DNA of 64,000 bases from Saprospiraceae bacterium (GCA_016710235.1 JADJLG010000001.1:248001-312000), one strand, 5' to 3'. Counted from the stretch's first letter, positions 1-10,012 are shown. Notes: generated by a model from the letters alone, not told the origin. Made by a program: numbers and translations.

Positions 1-1
1 A

Positions 2-415
2 ACCTTAGACCTTCGGATTTGTGAAAATAAATCAATGGGTCTAGCCAGATTTGTAATTGAAACTGTGGACACAATATTCATGAACTGCAGGGTTAAAATA
101 ATTTCACAGCCCAATCAGACGAATGCAGTATTTATATTCGAATTTGGTAGTGAATCAAATCAATTTGCAGAGAGAATATTCCTGGAAAGGTCAGCGCATC
201 CGCAGGGTGGCCAATTGTGGAAAATCACTCAAGGTACTTTTCTATATGACAAGTACATTTTCAAAGAGGTAATCAGTCCACCTGAAATGCAATTTATTCA
301 GGATGGAAATTTTAAAATATTAGAATGTTCTCTTCCTAATCTGGCAGTACAGAATAGAACAACTCAGCAAAACAGCATATCATCCTTGATTTATTTCAAA
401 GCAGTAATCAACTGA
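2..415 (+). CDS. C-terminal part of an uncharacterised protein (5' end cut by window)
   Basis: The frame is open from the first bases of the window. The methionine at position 35 is therefore only an internal candidate start and the gene probably begins outside. About 137 residues are visible, ending in a TGA stop shortly before the sigma factor. The visible part has alternating hydrophobic and polar residues suggesting a beta-rich domain; no motif, signal peptide or membrane segment was recognised. It ends 13 bases before the sigma factor ATG, so the two could share a transcript. No function is proposed. Confidence 0.55.
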   Translation, partial: TLDLRICENKSMGLARFVIETVDTIFMNCRVKIISQPNQTNAVFIFEFGSESNQFAERIFLERSAHPQGGQLWKITQGTFLYDKYIFKEVISPPEMQFIQDGNFKILECSLPNLAVQNRTTQQNSISSLIYFKAVIN

Positions 416-428
416 ATTCAGTTCCCGA

Positions 429-998
429 ATGGTCCAACAATCCCAGGATGATCTCCAACAATTAATTTCTGACTGCAAAGCCAATGACAGGCTTGCACAG
501 AAGAAACTATTTGAATTGACATCTCCAAAAGTCATGAGTACATGCAAGAGATACTGTTTTGACCGGGAGCAGGCTAGAGATTTATTTCAAGAGAGTTATA
601 TACGCATATTCAAAAACATAGATCAATTCAATCTAACTTTAGGTAATCTGGATGCATGGGTTTATACTATCACAAAAAATGTTGTATTCGATTATTTAAA
701 AAAGAATAAAATTAAGTTTACTGAACTAGATTCATCAGTAGATTTGAATGAAGAAGAAGAATTTCAAAATTACGACCTTGATTCACAATCTCTGTTGGAT
801 TTGATAAAACAATTGCCTGAAGGTTACAGAACCATACTCAACATGTACGTATTTGAAGAAATGAGTCACAAAGAGATCGCAGACGTCCTTCAAATCAAAG
901 AATCTAGTTCCAGATCTCAATACATGAGAGCGAAACTCTCTCTAAAAAAAATTATTGAAAACCATATTTCGCATCAATATGAAAAAACAATCATTTGA
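429..998 (+). CDS. RNA polymerase sigma-70 family factor, ECF type
   Basis: This 189-residue protein has the two-domain layout of ECF sigma factors. Sigma region 2 lies near residues 30-95, with the core-binding stretch around ARDLFQESYIRIFKNI. Sigma region 4 lies near residues 120-175, with LPEGYRTILNMYVFEEMSHK leading into the helix-turn-helix ADVLQIKESSSRSQYMRAK. ECF factors direct transcription of small regulons, often envelope functions, and are held inactive by a membrane partner. The next gene overlaps its 3' end by 20 bases and has the layout of such a partner. The T9SS surface protein further downstream is a plausible target. The family call is firm; the regulon is inferred. Confidence 0.93.
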   Translation: MVQQSQDDLQQLISDCKANDRLAQKKLFELTSPKVMSTCKRYCFDREQARDLFQESYIRIFKNIDQFNLTLGNLDAWVYTITKNVVFDYLKKNKIKFTELDSSVDLNEEEEFQNYDLDSQSLLDLIKQLPEGYRTILNMYVFEEMSHKEIADVLQIKESSSRSQYMRAKLSLKKIIENHISHQYEKTII

Positions 999-2403
999 AA
1001 CTTGGTTAAGAAACATCTTCTCTTCTCACAAAGAAACGATAAACTTGGATGAAGAATGGGATTTGTTATTGCCTCATCTGGAAGAAAAAAAGAAATCGAG
1101 ACGATTTCTCTTTCCTTTTTGGTGGCTGGGTATTGCAACTACTTTCGTTTTATTGGGCTATGGCATTTACATATCAATACCAACATCTGAAAATCAGTAT
1201 GGATCGATTGATACTGCAAAACATAAAATATCTGCGCTCTCAGATAACTCAATTGCATCGCCAGCAGTTAATCCAAATGACAATGCAAGCCAAAATTCTG
1301 AACTCACTTCTGAAAATGAAGAAAATTTATTAGTGCCATATAATACCCCAAATCCAAAATCTGCAACAGTGCAAACAAGCAAACAAAAAAATAAAATTTC
1401 GGATGTAAAATTTCAATTTAATTATACCTCAAACAAGAATCAAGACCTTTCATCCCAAACCACAACAAATCCAATAAATAATAGTACTGTTGTGCTCATC
1501 CAAAACTCTCCTCTTTCGAATAATGACATGTTACCATCCTTACTGATAACAAAAAAAGAGGAAGTCATCCCACTTCACACCGGCAGCATGGAAACAATTA
1601 ATAGTCTCATGCAAACCATTGCAATCAATCATTATCCGGACGACCTTCCTTTGGTGAAAATGGCTGAACATAAACTGGATCCGATCAAAAAAGCATCTAA
1701 GTTTTTGCTTGCAGTAGAAGTGTATAACGGATTTTTGACACAACATTTCAAAGGATATGGAAGTCAAAAAACAGGCCGGTCAGAAACAGAAACAGCATTG
1801 TGGAGACATTCGTGGAAAGCTTTGGCAGAATACTCATTTATGCCTCATTGGAGAGTAAGTACGGGAATGGATTACAGGTGGGATTTAATTTCGTTTTCCC
1901 AGAATTTCAAGGACACATCCGAGGTTTGGATGTCTGGCCAGATTATTTCAGAAAAAACAAATTCGCTTGGACAGACGAATAGAGATACAGGAACAATCCA
2001 AGTGAAGCAATATTCGCAAATCAATAGAAGACTCAATAATTACCGCACCGGAATCTCGATTCCGATTCAATTGCGTTATGCGCGTTCACTCTACAATAGT
2101 TTGGATTTCTCAGCAAATATTGGAGTTCTTATCCCTGTATATACACAAGGATCAGGGAGAATCATTAAGACTGGGGCACATGATATTCAACTTCAGGATT
2201 ATGCAGATTTTACAAAAAAATCTCCATGGACATGCAACGTTTCTATGGGTGTAGAGGTAATCTATCATATACGTCGCAGATGGGATCTAAACGTAGGGCT
2301 CCAAAGACAAATGGAAATGAGTCTCTCCAAAACTACGGAGAATTCAGTTCAGGAAACTTACAGTTCCTGGGGACTGGTTTCCGGAATAAGAATGAAGTTT
2401 TAA
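979..2403 (+). CDS. Membrane protein with anti-sigma-like N-terminus and outer-membrane beta-barrel-like C-terminus
   Basis: I chose the ATG at 979 (MKKQSFETWL) over the upstream TTG at 955; the gene overlaps the sigma factor stop by 20 bases, implying translational coupling. Of 474 residues, about 42 are cytoplasmic and rich in charge, and one transmembrane helix spans residues 43-67 (FPFWWLGIATTFVLLGYGIY). A low-complexity Ser/Asn/Thr-rich linker follows. From about residue 240 there are alternating aromatic beta strands ending in a terminal Phe (GLVSGIRMKF), the pattern of porin-like barrels. Adjacent to an ECF factor, the cytoplasmic tail is probably the sigma-binding anti-sigma part. How one chain would span both membranes is unclear; the C-terminal part may simply be a periplasmic beta domain. 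Confidence 0.7.
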   Translation: MKKQSFETWLRNIFSSHKETINLDEEWDLLLPHLEEKKKSRRFLFPFWWLGIATTFVLLGYGIYISIPTSENQYGSIDTAKHKISALSDNSIASPAVNPNDNASQNSELTSENEENLLVPYNTPNPKSATVQTSKQKNKISDVKFQFNYTSNKNQDLSSQTTTNPINNSTVVLIQNSPLSNNDMLPSLLITKKEEVIPLHTGSMETINSLMQTIAINHYPDDLPLVKMAEHKLDPIKKASKFLLAVEVYNGFLTQHFKGYGSQKTGRSETETALWRHSWKALAEYSFMPHWRVSTGMDYRWDLISFSQNFKDTSEVWMSGQIISEKTNSLGQTNRDTGTIQVKQYSQINRRLNNYRTGISIPIQLRYARSLYNSLDFSANIGVLIPVYTQGSGRIIKTGAHDIQLQDYADFTKKSPWTCNVSMGVEVIYHIRRRWDLNVGLQRQMEMSLSKTTENSVQETYSSWGLVSGIRMKF

Positions 2404-2416
2404 ACGAAAATAAAAA

Positions 2417-2438
2417 AGGCCGGCGGGCATGCCGACCT
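2417..2438 (+). terminator. Possible hairpin between anti-sigma gene and T9SS gene
   Basis: AGGCCGGC and GCCGACCT pair over 8 positions with one mismatch around the loop GGGCAT, 13 bases after the stop of the membrane protein gene. It is preceded by an A-run but not followed by a T-run, so it may act as an attenuator or 3' stabiliser rather than a classic terminator. Confidence 0.3.
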
Positions 2439-2487
2439 CCAGATCAATTGCTTAATCTATTTAATTCACACATAAAAGTAATCAATT

Positions 2488-5247
2488 ATGACTATTATTT
2501 CAAGACACATGCCACAAAAATTATTACTCATATTCCTGTTGTGGACATCGTTATCTGGATTTTTCTCAGCAAATGCTCAGTGTAATCCGGACATTGAACC
2601 ACCTTCTGTTTCACCAATAGGAAAATATGATATTCCACTAGACACCCTCCAAAACTATAGGCTCCATGCAAAAGAACTCGTAAGTTTTGTCTTTGACAAT
2701 TGCACTCCATTGGACCAAATCAACTTTTCTTTTCATCCTCGCAGCTCAGACAGTATTCTGATCATCTCAAGGAATTCAAATTTCCCGATGACTATCATTT
2801 GTTATATAAGTGATCTTAGTGGCAACACTACAGCAGTCACAAGCCAAGTATCCATTATTAATTGTCCTGTTTCAATGGTATGTTTAGATGAAGTCAATAT
2901 TGCGGTGCCTCCCGGAAAAAATATTAATGCAGAACCTGGCTTATTTTTGGCAGGTAGCTATTGTCCCGATAGAAAATATAAAATTGAATACTTGAAAAGC
3001 GACCCTAATACCACTTATTGGACTGAACTAACTATCATCAATGATCAATTACCAAGCCGATTCCAATTTAGAATTATAGATAGCAAGACACTAAATTCTT
3101 GCTGGGGAATTGCAAAGCTTTCTAAATACGATTGCGATCTTATTGAAAATTTTAAATTTAATTGTACAGAAAAAATAATTCCAATTACTTCCAGCAGTTC
3201 GCCAAGTGCTATTGGTGTACCCATTGATCCAAGATTTAAAGTAAACATTCAAGGCAAAAACATTCTAGCAATTTTAGATTCCAGTCAATGTGGTTCAATA
3301 TTAATGACATACAAAGACAGTGTTGAAAACCTGGATTGTTCTAATCCATTCACAGCAATATTACGCAGAAACTGGATAGCTCAATTGCCCAATGGACAGT
3401 TTACCACTTGTACACAAATCATCAAAGTTATTCGACAAATAGATCCTAACTTTCCGCTACTGCAACCAGTCGCAAAATTCGATTGCTCCAATAGCTGGAA
3501 AAAACTATCCAATGGAGCACCTGATCCTGAATCTTCGGGCTTTCCTGTAGCTGTCAGCAGTAATTTGAACTATAGTTTTACTGACTCTGCAGTAGTAAAC
3601 AATTCAAATTGCGCTGACTTTACAAGCTATTATAGAAAGTGGACCATCGAAGATTTGTGTACCCAAACCATTTACAACAAAACTCAGACCATTGAAGTGT
3701 CTTGCTCTCTTGACAACGATGTTCCCATCGCAAATTGTGTACAAATTTTGACAATTGATCTTCAAAATTTATCGCAAGCAACTGTTTGGGCTGATGATTT
3801 TGACAATGGAAGCTATGACGTATGTAGTTCAGTTTCGTTTAGCTTTGATCGATTAGGTACAGAATCAACAAAGACTATCAACACACCCTTAGGAGAACAA
3901 GATATTCACCTCAATGTATTTGTCACTGACGAATCAGGTAATGTAAGCATGTGTACAACTACACTGCACGTTATTGGTAAACCAACACAATCAGGGAAAA
4001 CCGCTTTCATTGGAGGCAATGTACTTGATTACTATCTCAATCCAAGGCATTTGGTAAATCAGTTTGATTTTACTTTTGATCCCGGAAATCAGAATCCTTT
4101 AATTCAATTAGCAAACTGTAGCCCTATAGATTCAGGAAATAATTATCAAACTTGTATTGACACAAACTATCATATCACCTCTGGCTATCTTCATCCAAAA
4201 TACAATATGAACTGGCGGCTGAATGGAATAAGTGCGGCAGACATTGCTTATATAATGAAGTATTTATTTGGAAATAGCAAATTAAATGCTTTCCAAAAAA
4301 TCGCCGCAGATGTGAATTGCGATGATGAGATCAATGTATATGACTTATTTGATATTCGCAGAATAATACTTGGTCTTATAAATCAATTTAGTTGTAATTC
4401 CGTACAATGTTACACAGCTGATCCAAAAAATCCTCAATTGTTGAGTTCAACTCTACTTACAGGCTTACCACGCAAAGATGTTGACTTTGTGGCCGTATTG
4501 AAAGGTGATGTAAATAGTACAGGTTATCTCTTTAAAGATGAAAAAATCAATGCTAGAGAGGGATTGGAATTCCAATTTTTTATAGAAGAACAAAATCTTG
4601 AGGCCGGAAAAACCTACGACTTGTGGCTACAGACAAACAAATCTTACAACTTGTATGCTTTTCAAATTGGACAGTTGTTTGATTCTACAAAAATATCCCT
4701 CAAAAATATTCAAGGAAATTTACCGAATATTGATCTGGTTCCGCAAGTAGATTATATAATCAATTCCAGTGATTGGAGAAGTTTTGTAATGTCTCCTTCA
4801 GCATCTATTTTTAATGTTCAAGGATCGTTCATCAAACTCACCATACAATGTTTGAAATCCTGCAGAGTTAGTGAGGCCTTTGACATAAGACAATATCCGA
4901 TTCCGCTTTTGGTCATTGACGAAAATCTGGAACTCGCTGCACCGGTTCTCACCATTGGCACGACTACTGCGAACAATGATGTAGACAATGAACCAAAATC
5001 AGAGTTGCTTCTTCAACCAAATCCTGTCAATCTTACAGCTGTCATCAAAGGAAAATTGAAAGGAACCCAAGCAGATCTCAAGATAGCTAGCACAACAGGA
5101 ACAATATTATTGAACCGCAAGCTGAAGATCACAGAAGGTCTTGTCTACGAAAATGTGGATGAATTCAGTTCCCTCGCACCGGGAGTTTATACAGCAATGA
5201 TCCAATCAGATGTAGAACAAATCAGTCTAAGATTTGTGAAACAATGA
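2488..5247 (+). CDS. T9SS-exported cell-surface protein with dockerin-like segment and type A sorting domain
   Basis: This 919-residue secreted protein starts with a signal peptide ending near residue 31 (SANAQ); the ATG at residue 8 (MPQKLLLIFLL) is an equally good start. The middle holds Cys-containing, HYR/Ig-like beta repeats (for example DESGNVSMCTTTLHV). Residues about 570-632 contain two helical, Asp-rich segments (NGISAADIAYIMKYLFG and ADVNCDDEINVYDLFDIRR) typical of dockerin-like calcium-binding units. The last 80 residues (LLLQPNPV at the start, LAPGVYTAMI near the end) are a T9SS type A sorting domain. It is therefore likely exported through the outer membrane and anchored. The partner of the dockerin-like unit is not visible here. 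A clear terminator follows. Confidence 0.9.
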   Translation: MTIISRHMPQKLLLIFLLWTSLSGFFSANAQCNPDIEPPSVSPIGKYDIPLDTLQNYRLHAKELVSFVFDNCTPLDQINFSFHPRSSDSILIISRNSNFPMTIICYISDLSGNTTAVTSQVSIINCPVSMVCLDEVNIAVPPGKNINAEPGLFLAGSYCPDRKYKIEYLKSDPNTTYWTELTIINDQLPSRFQFRIIDSKTLNSCWGIAKLSKYDCDLIENFKFNCTEKIIPITSSSSPSAIGVPIDPRFKVNIQGKNILAILDSSQCGSILMTYKDSVENLDCSNPFTAILRRNWIAQLPNGQFTTCTQIIKVIRQIDPNFPLLQPVAKFDCSNSWKKLSNGAPDPESSGFPVAVSSNLNYSFTDSAVVNNSNCADFTSYYRKWTIEDLCTQTIYNKTQTIEVSCSLDNDVPIANCVQILTIDLQNLSQATVWADDFDNGSYDVCSSVSFSFDRLGTESTKTINTPLGEQDIHLNVFVTDESGNVSMCTTTLHVIGKPTQSGKTAFIGGNVLDYYLNPRHLVNQFDFTFDPGNQNPLIQLANCSPIDSGNNYQTCIDTNYHITSGYLHPKYNMNWRLNGISAADIAYIMKYLFGNSKLNAFQKIAADVNCDDEINVYDLFDIRRIILGLINQFSCNSVQCYTADPKNPQLLSSTLLTGLPRKDVDFVAVLKGDVNSTGYLFKDEKINAREGLEFQFFIEEQNLEAGKTYDLWLQTNKSYNLYAFQIGQLFDSTKISLKNIQGNLPNIDLVPQVDYIINSSDWRSFVMSPSASIFNVQGSFIKLTIQCLKSCRVSEAFDIRQYPIPLLVIDENLELAAPVLTIGTTTANNDVDNEPKSELLLQPNPVNLTAVIKGKLKGTQADLKIASTTGTILLNRKLKITEGLVYENVDEFSSLAPGVYTAMIQSDVEQISLRFVKQ

Positions 5248-5281
5248 TCGATTCAGATTTTACCTATCACATTTTTAATAT

Positions 5282-5310
5282 AAAAAGGCGTTCAGATGGA
5301 CGCCTTTTTT
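5282..5310 (+). terminator. Rho-independent terminator after the T9SS protein gene
   Basis: AAAAAGGCGT and ACGCCTTTTT pair perfectly over 10 bases around the 8-base loop TCAGATGG, and the right arm ends in a run of T. It lies 35 bases after the T9SS gene stop and separates that gene from pirin. Because the arms have A-runs and T-runs at both ends it could also work in the other direction. Confidence 0.85.
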
Positions 5311-5357
5311 ATTGTACCGAATCATCTTTTTCCAAAGTACATTGTTGAATCATCATT

Positions 5358-6239
5358 ATGAATACTAAAAATGTTAAAAAGATATACAGTGCACCAACAG
5401 CTCATTTTGTAGGAGACGGATTTTTAGTACACAATTTCATACCATCACAAGCTGGTCTGAGCATGGAAGAAATGAATCCATTTATCCTATTAGATTACAA
5501 TGCTCCTCACTATTTCGAACCTTCTAAAACTCCTCGCGGGGTAGGAATACATCCACATAGAGGATTTGAAACAGTGACATTTGCCTATAAAGGAAAAGTA
5601 GAACACCAAGACAATTCAGGTGGAGGTGGGATAATAGCAGAAGGCGACATTCAATGGATGACAGCTGGATCCGGAATCTTACACCAGGAATTTCATGAAA
5701 AAGAATGGAGTGAAAAAGGTGGAGATTTTCAAATGGTCCAGCTTTGGATCAATCTGCCCTCAAGTTCAAAAATGACTGCACCTCAATACCAAAGCATTTC
5801 CGGTAAGAATATTCCTATGATTTCCTTACCTGAGGAAGGAGGAAACTTAAAAGTGATTGCAGGCCAATACAAAGGTATCGACGGTATTGCCAGGACTTTT
5901 ACTCCGATCCATATTTTGCAATTGAGTTTGTATTCAAACAAATCCATACGTCTGGAATTTCCAAAACACTACAGGACTGCATTGTTGGTACTTGAAGGAG
6001 AAATAAAAATAAATGACGACCAATCCGTAAAAAACAATCAATTGGTTCTTATGTCATATGACGGTGATGAATTCGACATCAGCAGTTCAAAAGATGCGAC
6101 TGTTTTAATTTTATCGGCACTGCCTTTGGATGAACCTATTGCTGCGTACGGTCCATTTGTGATGAACACAAACGAGGAAATTATTCAAGCGGTGGAAGAC
6201 TTTCGCAATGGCAGATTTGACATAACGCAAAAGAAATAA
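5358..6239 (+). CDS. Pirin family cupin protein
   Basis: This 293-residue bicupin has the diagnostic pirin motifs: HPHRGFETVTF (residues about 68-78), an HQD metal-ligand site, and GSGILHQEFH near residue 115. The His and Glu residues that bind iron in pirins are present. Members act as iron-dependent quercetin 2,3-dioxygenase-like enzymes or redox sensors; the true substrate in Bacteroidota is mostly unknown. The C-terminal part (AAYGPFVMNTNEEIIQA) is also family-typical. It stands alone on the plus strand, between the terminator and the convergent block ending at 6276. Confidence 0.93.
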   Translation: MNTKNVKKIYSAPTAHFVGDGFLVHNFIPSQAGLSMEEMNPFILLDYNAPHYFEPSKTPRGVGIHPHRGFETVTFAYKGKVEHQDNSGGGGIIAEGDIQWMTAGSGILHQEFHEKEWSEKGGDFQMVQLWINLPSSSKMTAPQYQSISGKNIPMISLPEEGGNLKVIAGQYKGIDGIARTFTPIHILQLSLYSNKSIRLEFPKHYRTALLVLEGEIKINDDQSVKNNQLVLMSYDGDEFDISSSKDATVLILSALPLDEPIAAYGPFVMNTNEEIIQAVEDFRNGRFDITQKK

Positions 6240-6275
6240 TACAAGTAACTCTTTATAAAGAAAAACTGATAGAAA

Positions 6276-6668
6276 TTAACTATTGATCGTAAAACAGATC
6301 TCCACAGTTCTTCCATCATTAGAAAAAACAAGTTGATCTGACAATTTTTGCATCAAGAATACACCTCGACCACCGCATCTGTCGAGATTCTCAGGGAGCG
6401 TAGGATCCGGAATAGCCTGGGGATCGAATCCGCTACCTTCGTCAGATACGCGGAACGTGATGAATTGAGGACCATAAACGGTCTTGAGATTCACAAATTT
6501 GTTTTCATCAGATTTATTACCGTGTATGATGGCATTATTGACAGCTTCGGTCAGTGTCACGAGTACATTCGGGTATATGCGTTTGTCCAGATGATACTCG
6601 TCAAAAATCCGATCCAAATATCCTTCGATCAGACAAATGTTAGCCGGCAATGATGCAATTCTAATCAT
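6276..6668 (-). CDS. Anti-sigma-type serine kinase/ATP-binding protein (RsbW/SpoIIAB-like HATPase)
   Basis: The start was set at 6668 because its ATG overlaps the stop of the upstream DUF4175 gene as TAATG. The longer open frame merely runs into that gene. The resulting protein is about 130 residues, the usual size of the family. Motifs are the N box (LTEAVNNAIIHGNKSD), the G1 box (VSDEGSGFDP) and the G2 box (GGRGVFLMQKLSD) of GHKL ATPases. Relatives phosphorylate anti-sigma-factor antagonists or bind sigma factors. No STAS partner lies nearby, so its target is unknown. Coupling to the DUF4175 gene suggests joint expression. Confidence 0.85.
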   Translation of the reverse strand: MIRIASLPANICLIEGYLDRIFDEYHLDKRIYPNVLVTLTEAVNNAIIHGNKSDENKFVNLKTVYGPQFITFRVSDEGSGFDPQAIPDPTLPENLDRCGGRGVFLMQKLSDQLVFSNDGRTVEICFTINS

Positions 6669-9600
6669 TAACGGGATTTCAGACTTTGATAATAATCTTC
6701 GACCAACTTCTTGTAGAAGGGTTTCAGATCCGGAGATACTTGCTTGAACCATTCTGTTTCTGCTTGACGCTGTTTGATATATTCTTCGAGCTGTGGCGGA
6801 AATTTTCGATCAATATTCGTACCAGTTTCTGATTTTCTCTCCTCTTTGTATTCTCGTTCTCTTTCTGCTCTTTCAGCCTCCAGAAGTCTAGTGGTTATTT
6901 CTTGTTGCCTTTTGAGCGTTTCATTTGTAAGCTGCTTGTTGACCAACTCCTTTTCTGTTTTGTTCATTTCGTTCTGGATGTCCTTCAGTTGGCCTCCTCC
7001 CTCTCCACGCTCTTTCTTCTCTTGTTCGAGTTCCTGGAGCATTTTTCTGAGCTGTGCTTGTTTAGCAGCAAGCTCTGCAAACTCTTTGCTCAACTTCCCT
7101 TCGCCGTTCTGCATTTTTTGTTGCAGCTTTTTCATATCATCACCAAGTTTTGTTTGCCCCTGAGAAATTTTATCACTCGGACTTTTACTCTTTCCAGGCT
7201 TCTTTCCGGTACCACCGGGTTTGTTACAGGAACCGTTTCCGGGCTTATTACAGGATGCAGCTTTCTTCTGTTTTTTAGATAGAGTTTCTGAGAGCATCAC
7301 AGCAAGGTCATTCGCATTTTTCATCACTCGATGCTGATTTCCGCTCGCCGCTGAGACTGATCTGGCTTCAAGGTGATTTATGGTCTGTTTAAAATTGTCA
7401 TTGATCTCATCGACCTTGTCCATCACATAAGTTGAAATCTCAAAAACTCGCTTGCTTAGTTCTGTCAAAGTATCCTCGATGAGTCTAAAATTGTCTTTTA
7501 ACCTGAATTGATCCTGCACCAACGATACATAATGTGGTGTCTGAGGATTGGTTTGTGACATTTCTTTGATCAACGACTCCTGATCAAAAGACAGTGCAAC
7601 CAAATTTTCCAACAACTGCCTGATGACTTTTATATCTTCTTCGTGTTGTTCCTTTTCTCCTGATTGCATTTCTTGTTCCATCGATTCAGCCTGCTCTTCC
7701 ATTTTATTTGCTGCCTCTTTTTGTTTTTCTGACGCAGATGAGTTTTCAGACTTATTCAACTTATCCTTAGACTGCTCCATATCTTTCTTGATACTTTCAC
7801 TCTCAGCTTTACGATCCTTGATATCCTTTGGTTTCTCTAGCTCTTTGTTCTTCTTTTGGATATCTTCTTGTTTTTTCTGAATATCGTCAAACTTCTTGTT
7901 GAGTTCATCTTGTTTCTTTTCCAGGTTTTCTTTAGACTCTTCTTTTTTCTCTGTTTTTTCAGCAAGCTTTTTCTGCTCATCTGCCAATTCCCGCAACTTA
8001 TCTATCTCGTCTTTTCTTGTTTTTTCCAATTCCAGTTCTTTGAATAATTCAAGGAGGCGATCCATCTCTTTGGTCAATTCCTGAGTTTTATTTTCAAATT
8101 TTTCTGACATCTGAACAGCCTGATCTTTGTTCAACTCCTGCATGAGATCTTGGATCTGTTTCATGAGTTGCTTCATTTCATCAGACATAGATTCATTCAT
8201 CATTTTTTGTAATTGCTGTTGTTTTTCCAGTAGATTTTCGTCAGGCTGGCTATGTTGATTTTGGTTTTTTAGATTGTCGTCAAACTTTTTCTTTGCATCC
8301 TCAAAATTTTTCTGGATGTCTTCTTGTTCCTTCATAAGTTTTTCGAGATCCTTTTTATTTTGCCACTGAACGTCTTTTTCCTGCAGCATTTTATTTTTGA
8401 AGTCAGCTAGTTTTTGTTGTAATTTTTTGGCATCCCTTACTGATTTCTCCATCTCTGCTTTGATGTCAGCATTATTTTGTTCTTCCTGCTTTGTCATCTC
8501 TTCGGTGGAACGTTGTCTAAACTCAAGCATGCTGCTCTTTGAGGATTTGCTTCCATTGACCGCATCATTATCCCAAATTTCAAAATAATAACTCACCATG
8601 TCTCCCGGAAGGAGATTCAGTGTTGTCATATCAAAGACATGTCTGAAAGCCGAATTTGTGCCTTGTCCGGATTGTAAGTTTACTGGTACTTTTTGCAAAG
8701 CTTCCGGCTGGCCGTTTGCATGTTTGATTTGGTACAAAAATTCAAGTCTATTCAGGCCATAATCATCCGATGCATCCCCTGCGAGGTAAACTACTTTTGT
8801 GTCGGTACTGTCTTGAAAAGGATCCACCCTGATTTCAGGATATTGGTCAGGAATGATACTGATCGAATAAGTCACAGAATCATAAGAATCTGCTTCTGCA
8901 TTTTTAAAATAAAGTGTGTACGATTGATCTTTCATCGCTCTATAAGAAGATTGAAAGCTATTCTCTCCACTCCGCTGAAGTTCATTGTTCCACTGATTGC
9001 CCCAACGCACTTTCAATTCATCTGCATTTATCGTATTCCAAAGAAAATCGACACGAGTGCCTTGAGGAACATTCAAATCACCTGTATTCCGAAGTGTCTC
9101 GTTTTTTCTCCCAGTGTATCCCGGATAATTCAACTTCGCATCAAATCCTTCTAACACTGCCTGCCTGATGACTTTCAATTGAAAAGCGGATGATTCTATT
9201 TCACCTGATTTCAGTTTAAACTCAGTGTCGTGTTGGATATTGTTGAAAGTATAGCTATACTCGTCGTCAGAAATTTTCTGCATTCGATAAGGAAACTGAT
9301 CAATTACGATAAAGGCTTCCGAAGGCATGACAGTTCCACTGACTTTTGCATGTATCGTAAAATCAGAATTCTGCCTTGCTTTGAGCTCTTGAGCCGAAAG
9401 TTCAAAATGGAATAATGCCTCACGTTCAAACTCCTTGTCATTTTGAATTAATCTTGTAGTTGGATCTTTGATCAGCGAAGGAGACCACAGCCACAGTGAA
9501 CCCAGGAGGAACAATGGCAGTATCGCATATTGAATGTATTTTCTGTTCTTCTGGAGGTCTATGGCGGCGACAAATGGAACGGGTTTAAGTTCTGAAGCTT

Positions 9601-10012
9601 TTTGCTGGATACTCGCATCGATCAGCGTGCGATCGGTATAACCTACGGACTGAGATTTAAGTTGAAGTACGTTGATCAACTTATCCTTAACATTAGAGAA
9701 ATGCGTGCCTATGATTTTAGCGGCTTCTTCCTGGCTGATGAGTTTGCCCAGTTTAAAATAATGCATCATCGGTGTGATCACCCAATGCCACAAACTGAGT
9801 CCAAAGAGTCCAATAAAACTAAAAAATAAAATTTTCCTGACTGCCTTAGAAAAATAGAAATAATGTTCAAGCAAGTTGAAAGCTAGGAACACTACTGTAA
9901 CGAGCCCTATAAAATAAAGACTACCGCGGATCAGTTGATTGATATAATACTTCCGCGTGAAAGCATCCACCTTGTGGATGAGTTCTTCATAATAATTTTG
10001 GTTCCACTGCAT
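6668..10012 (-). CDS. Large DUF4175 family membrane protein with long coiled coil
   Basis: This 1114-residue protein has an N-terminal membrane anchor: helices near residues 28-48 and 58-80, and a third near 158-178 (YAILPLFLLGSLWLW). An extracytoplasmic beta-rich part follows to about residue 500. Then comes a very long Lys/Glu/Gln-rich coiled coil (about residues 510-830), and after a Lys/Gly/Ser-rich low-complexity linker another helical, charged segment. The architecture and length match the DUF4175 proteins common in Bacteroidota, whose role is unknown; an envelope location is supported by the helices. It is coupled to the RsbW-like gene downstream. Antisense open frames within it are artefacts of its repetitive Lys/Glu codons. 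Confidence 0.85.
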   Translation of the reverse strand: MQWNQNYYEELIHKVDAFTRKYYINQLIRGSLYFIGLVTVVFLAFNLLEHYFYFSKAVRKILFFSFIGLFGLSLWHWVITPMMHYFKLGKLISQEEAAKIIGTHFSNVKDKLINVLQLKSQSVGYTDRTLIDASIQQKASELKPVPFVAAIDLQKNRKYIQYAILPLFLLGSLWLWSPSLIKDPTTRLIQNDKEFEREALFHFELSAQELKARQNSDFTIHAKVSGTVMPSEAFIVIDQFPYRMQKISDDEYSYTFNNIQHDTEFKLKSGEIESSAFQLKVIRQAVLEGFDAKLNYPGYTGRKNETLRNTGDLNVPQGTRVDFLWNTINADELKVRWGNQWNNELQRSGENSFQSSYRAMKDQSYTLYFKNAEADSYDSVTYSISIIPDQYPEIRVDPFQDSTDTKVVYLAGDASDDYGLNRLEFLYQIKHANGQPEALQKVPVNLQSGQGTNSAFRHVFDMTTLNLLPGDMVSYYFEIWDNDAVNGSKSSKSSMLEFRQRSTEEMTKQEEQNNADIKAEMEKSVRDAKKLQQKLADFKNKMLQEKDVQWQNKKDLEKLMKEQEDIQKNFEDAKKKFDDNLKNQNQHSQPDENLLEKQQQLQKMMNESMSDEMKQLMKQIQDLMQELNKDQAVQMSEKFENKTQELTKEMDRLLELFKELELEKTRKDEIDKLRELADEQKKLAEKTEKKEESKENLEKKQDELNKKFDDIQKKQEDIQKKNKELEKPKDIKDRKAESESIKKDMEQSKDKLNKSENSSASEKQKEAANKMEEQAESMEQEMQSGEKEQHEEDIKVIRQLLENLVALSFDQESLIKEMSQTNPQTPHYVSLVQDQFRLKDNFRLIEDTLTELSKRVFEISTYVMDKVDEINDNFKQTINHLEARSVSAASGNQHRVMKNANDLAVMLSETLSKKQKKAASCNKPGNGSCNKPGGTGKKPGKSKSPSDKISQGQTKLGDDMKKLQQKMQNGEGKLSKEFAELAAKQAQLRKMLQELEQEKKERGEGGGQLKDIQNEMNKTEKELVNKQLTNETLKRQQEITTRLLEAERAEREREYKEERKSETGTNIDRKFPPQLEEYIKQRQAETEWFKQVSPDLKPFYKKLVEDYYQSLKSR

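Noticed and set aside
6774..9829. Many plus-strand open frames opposite the DUF4175 gene
   Set aside because: They are antisense reflections of Lys/Glu/Gln-rich coiled-coil codons and show only Ser/Phe/Leu-rich low complexity.
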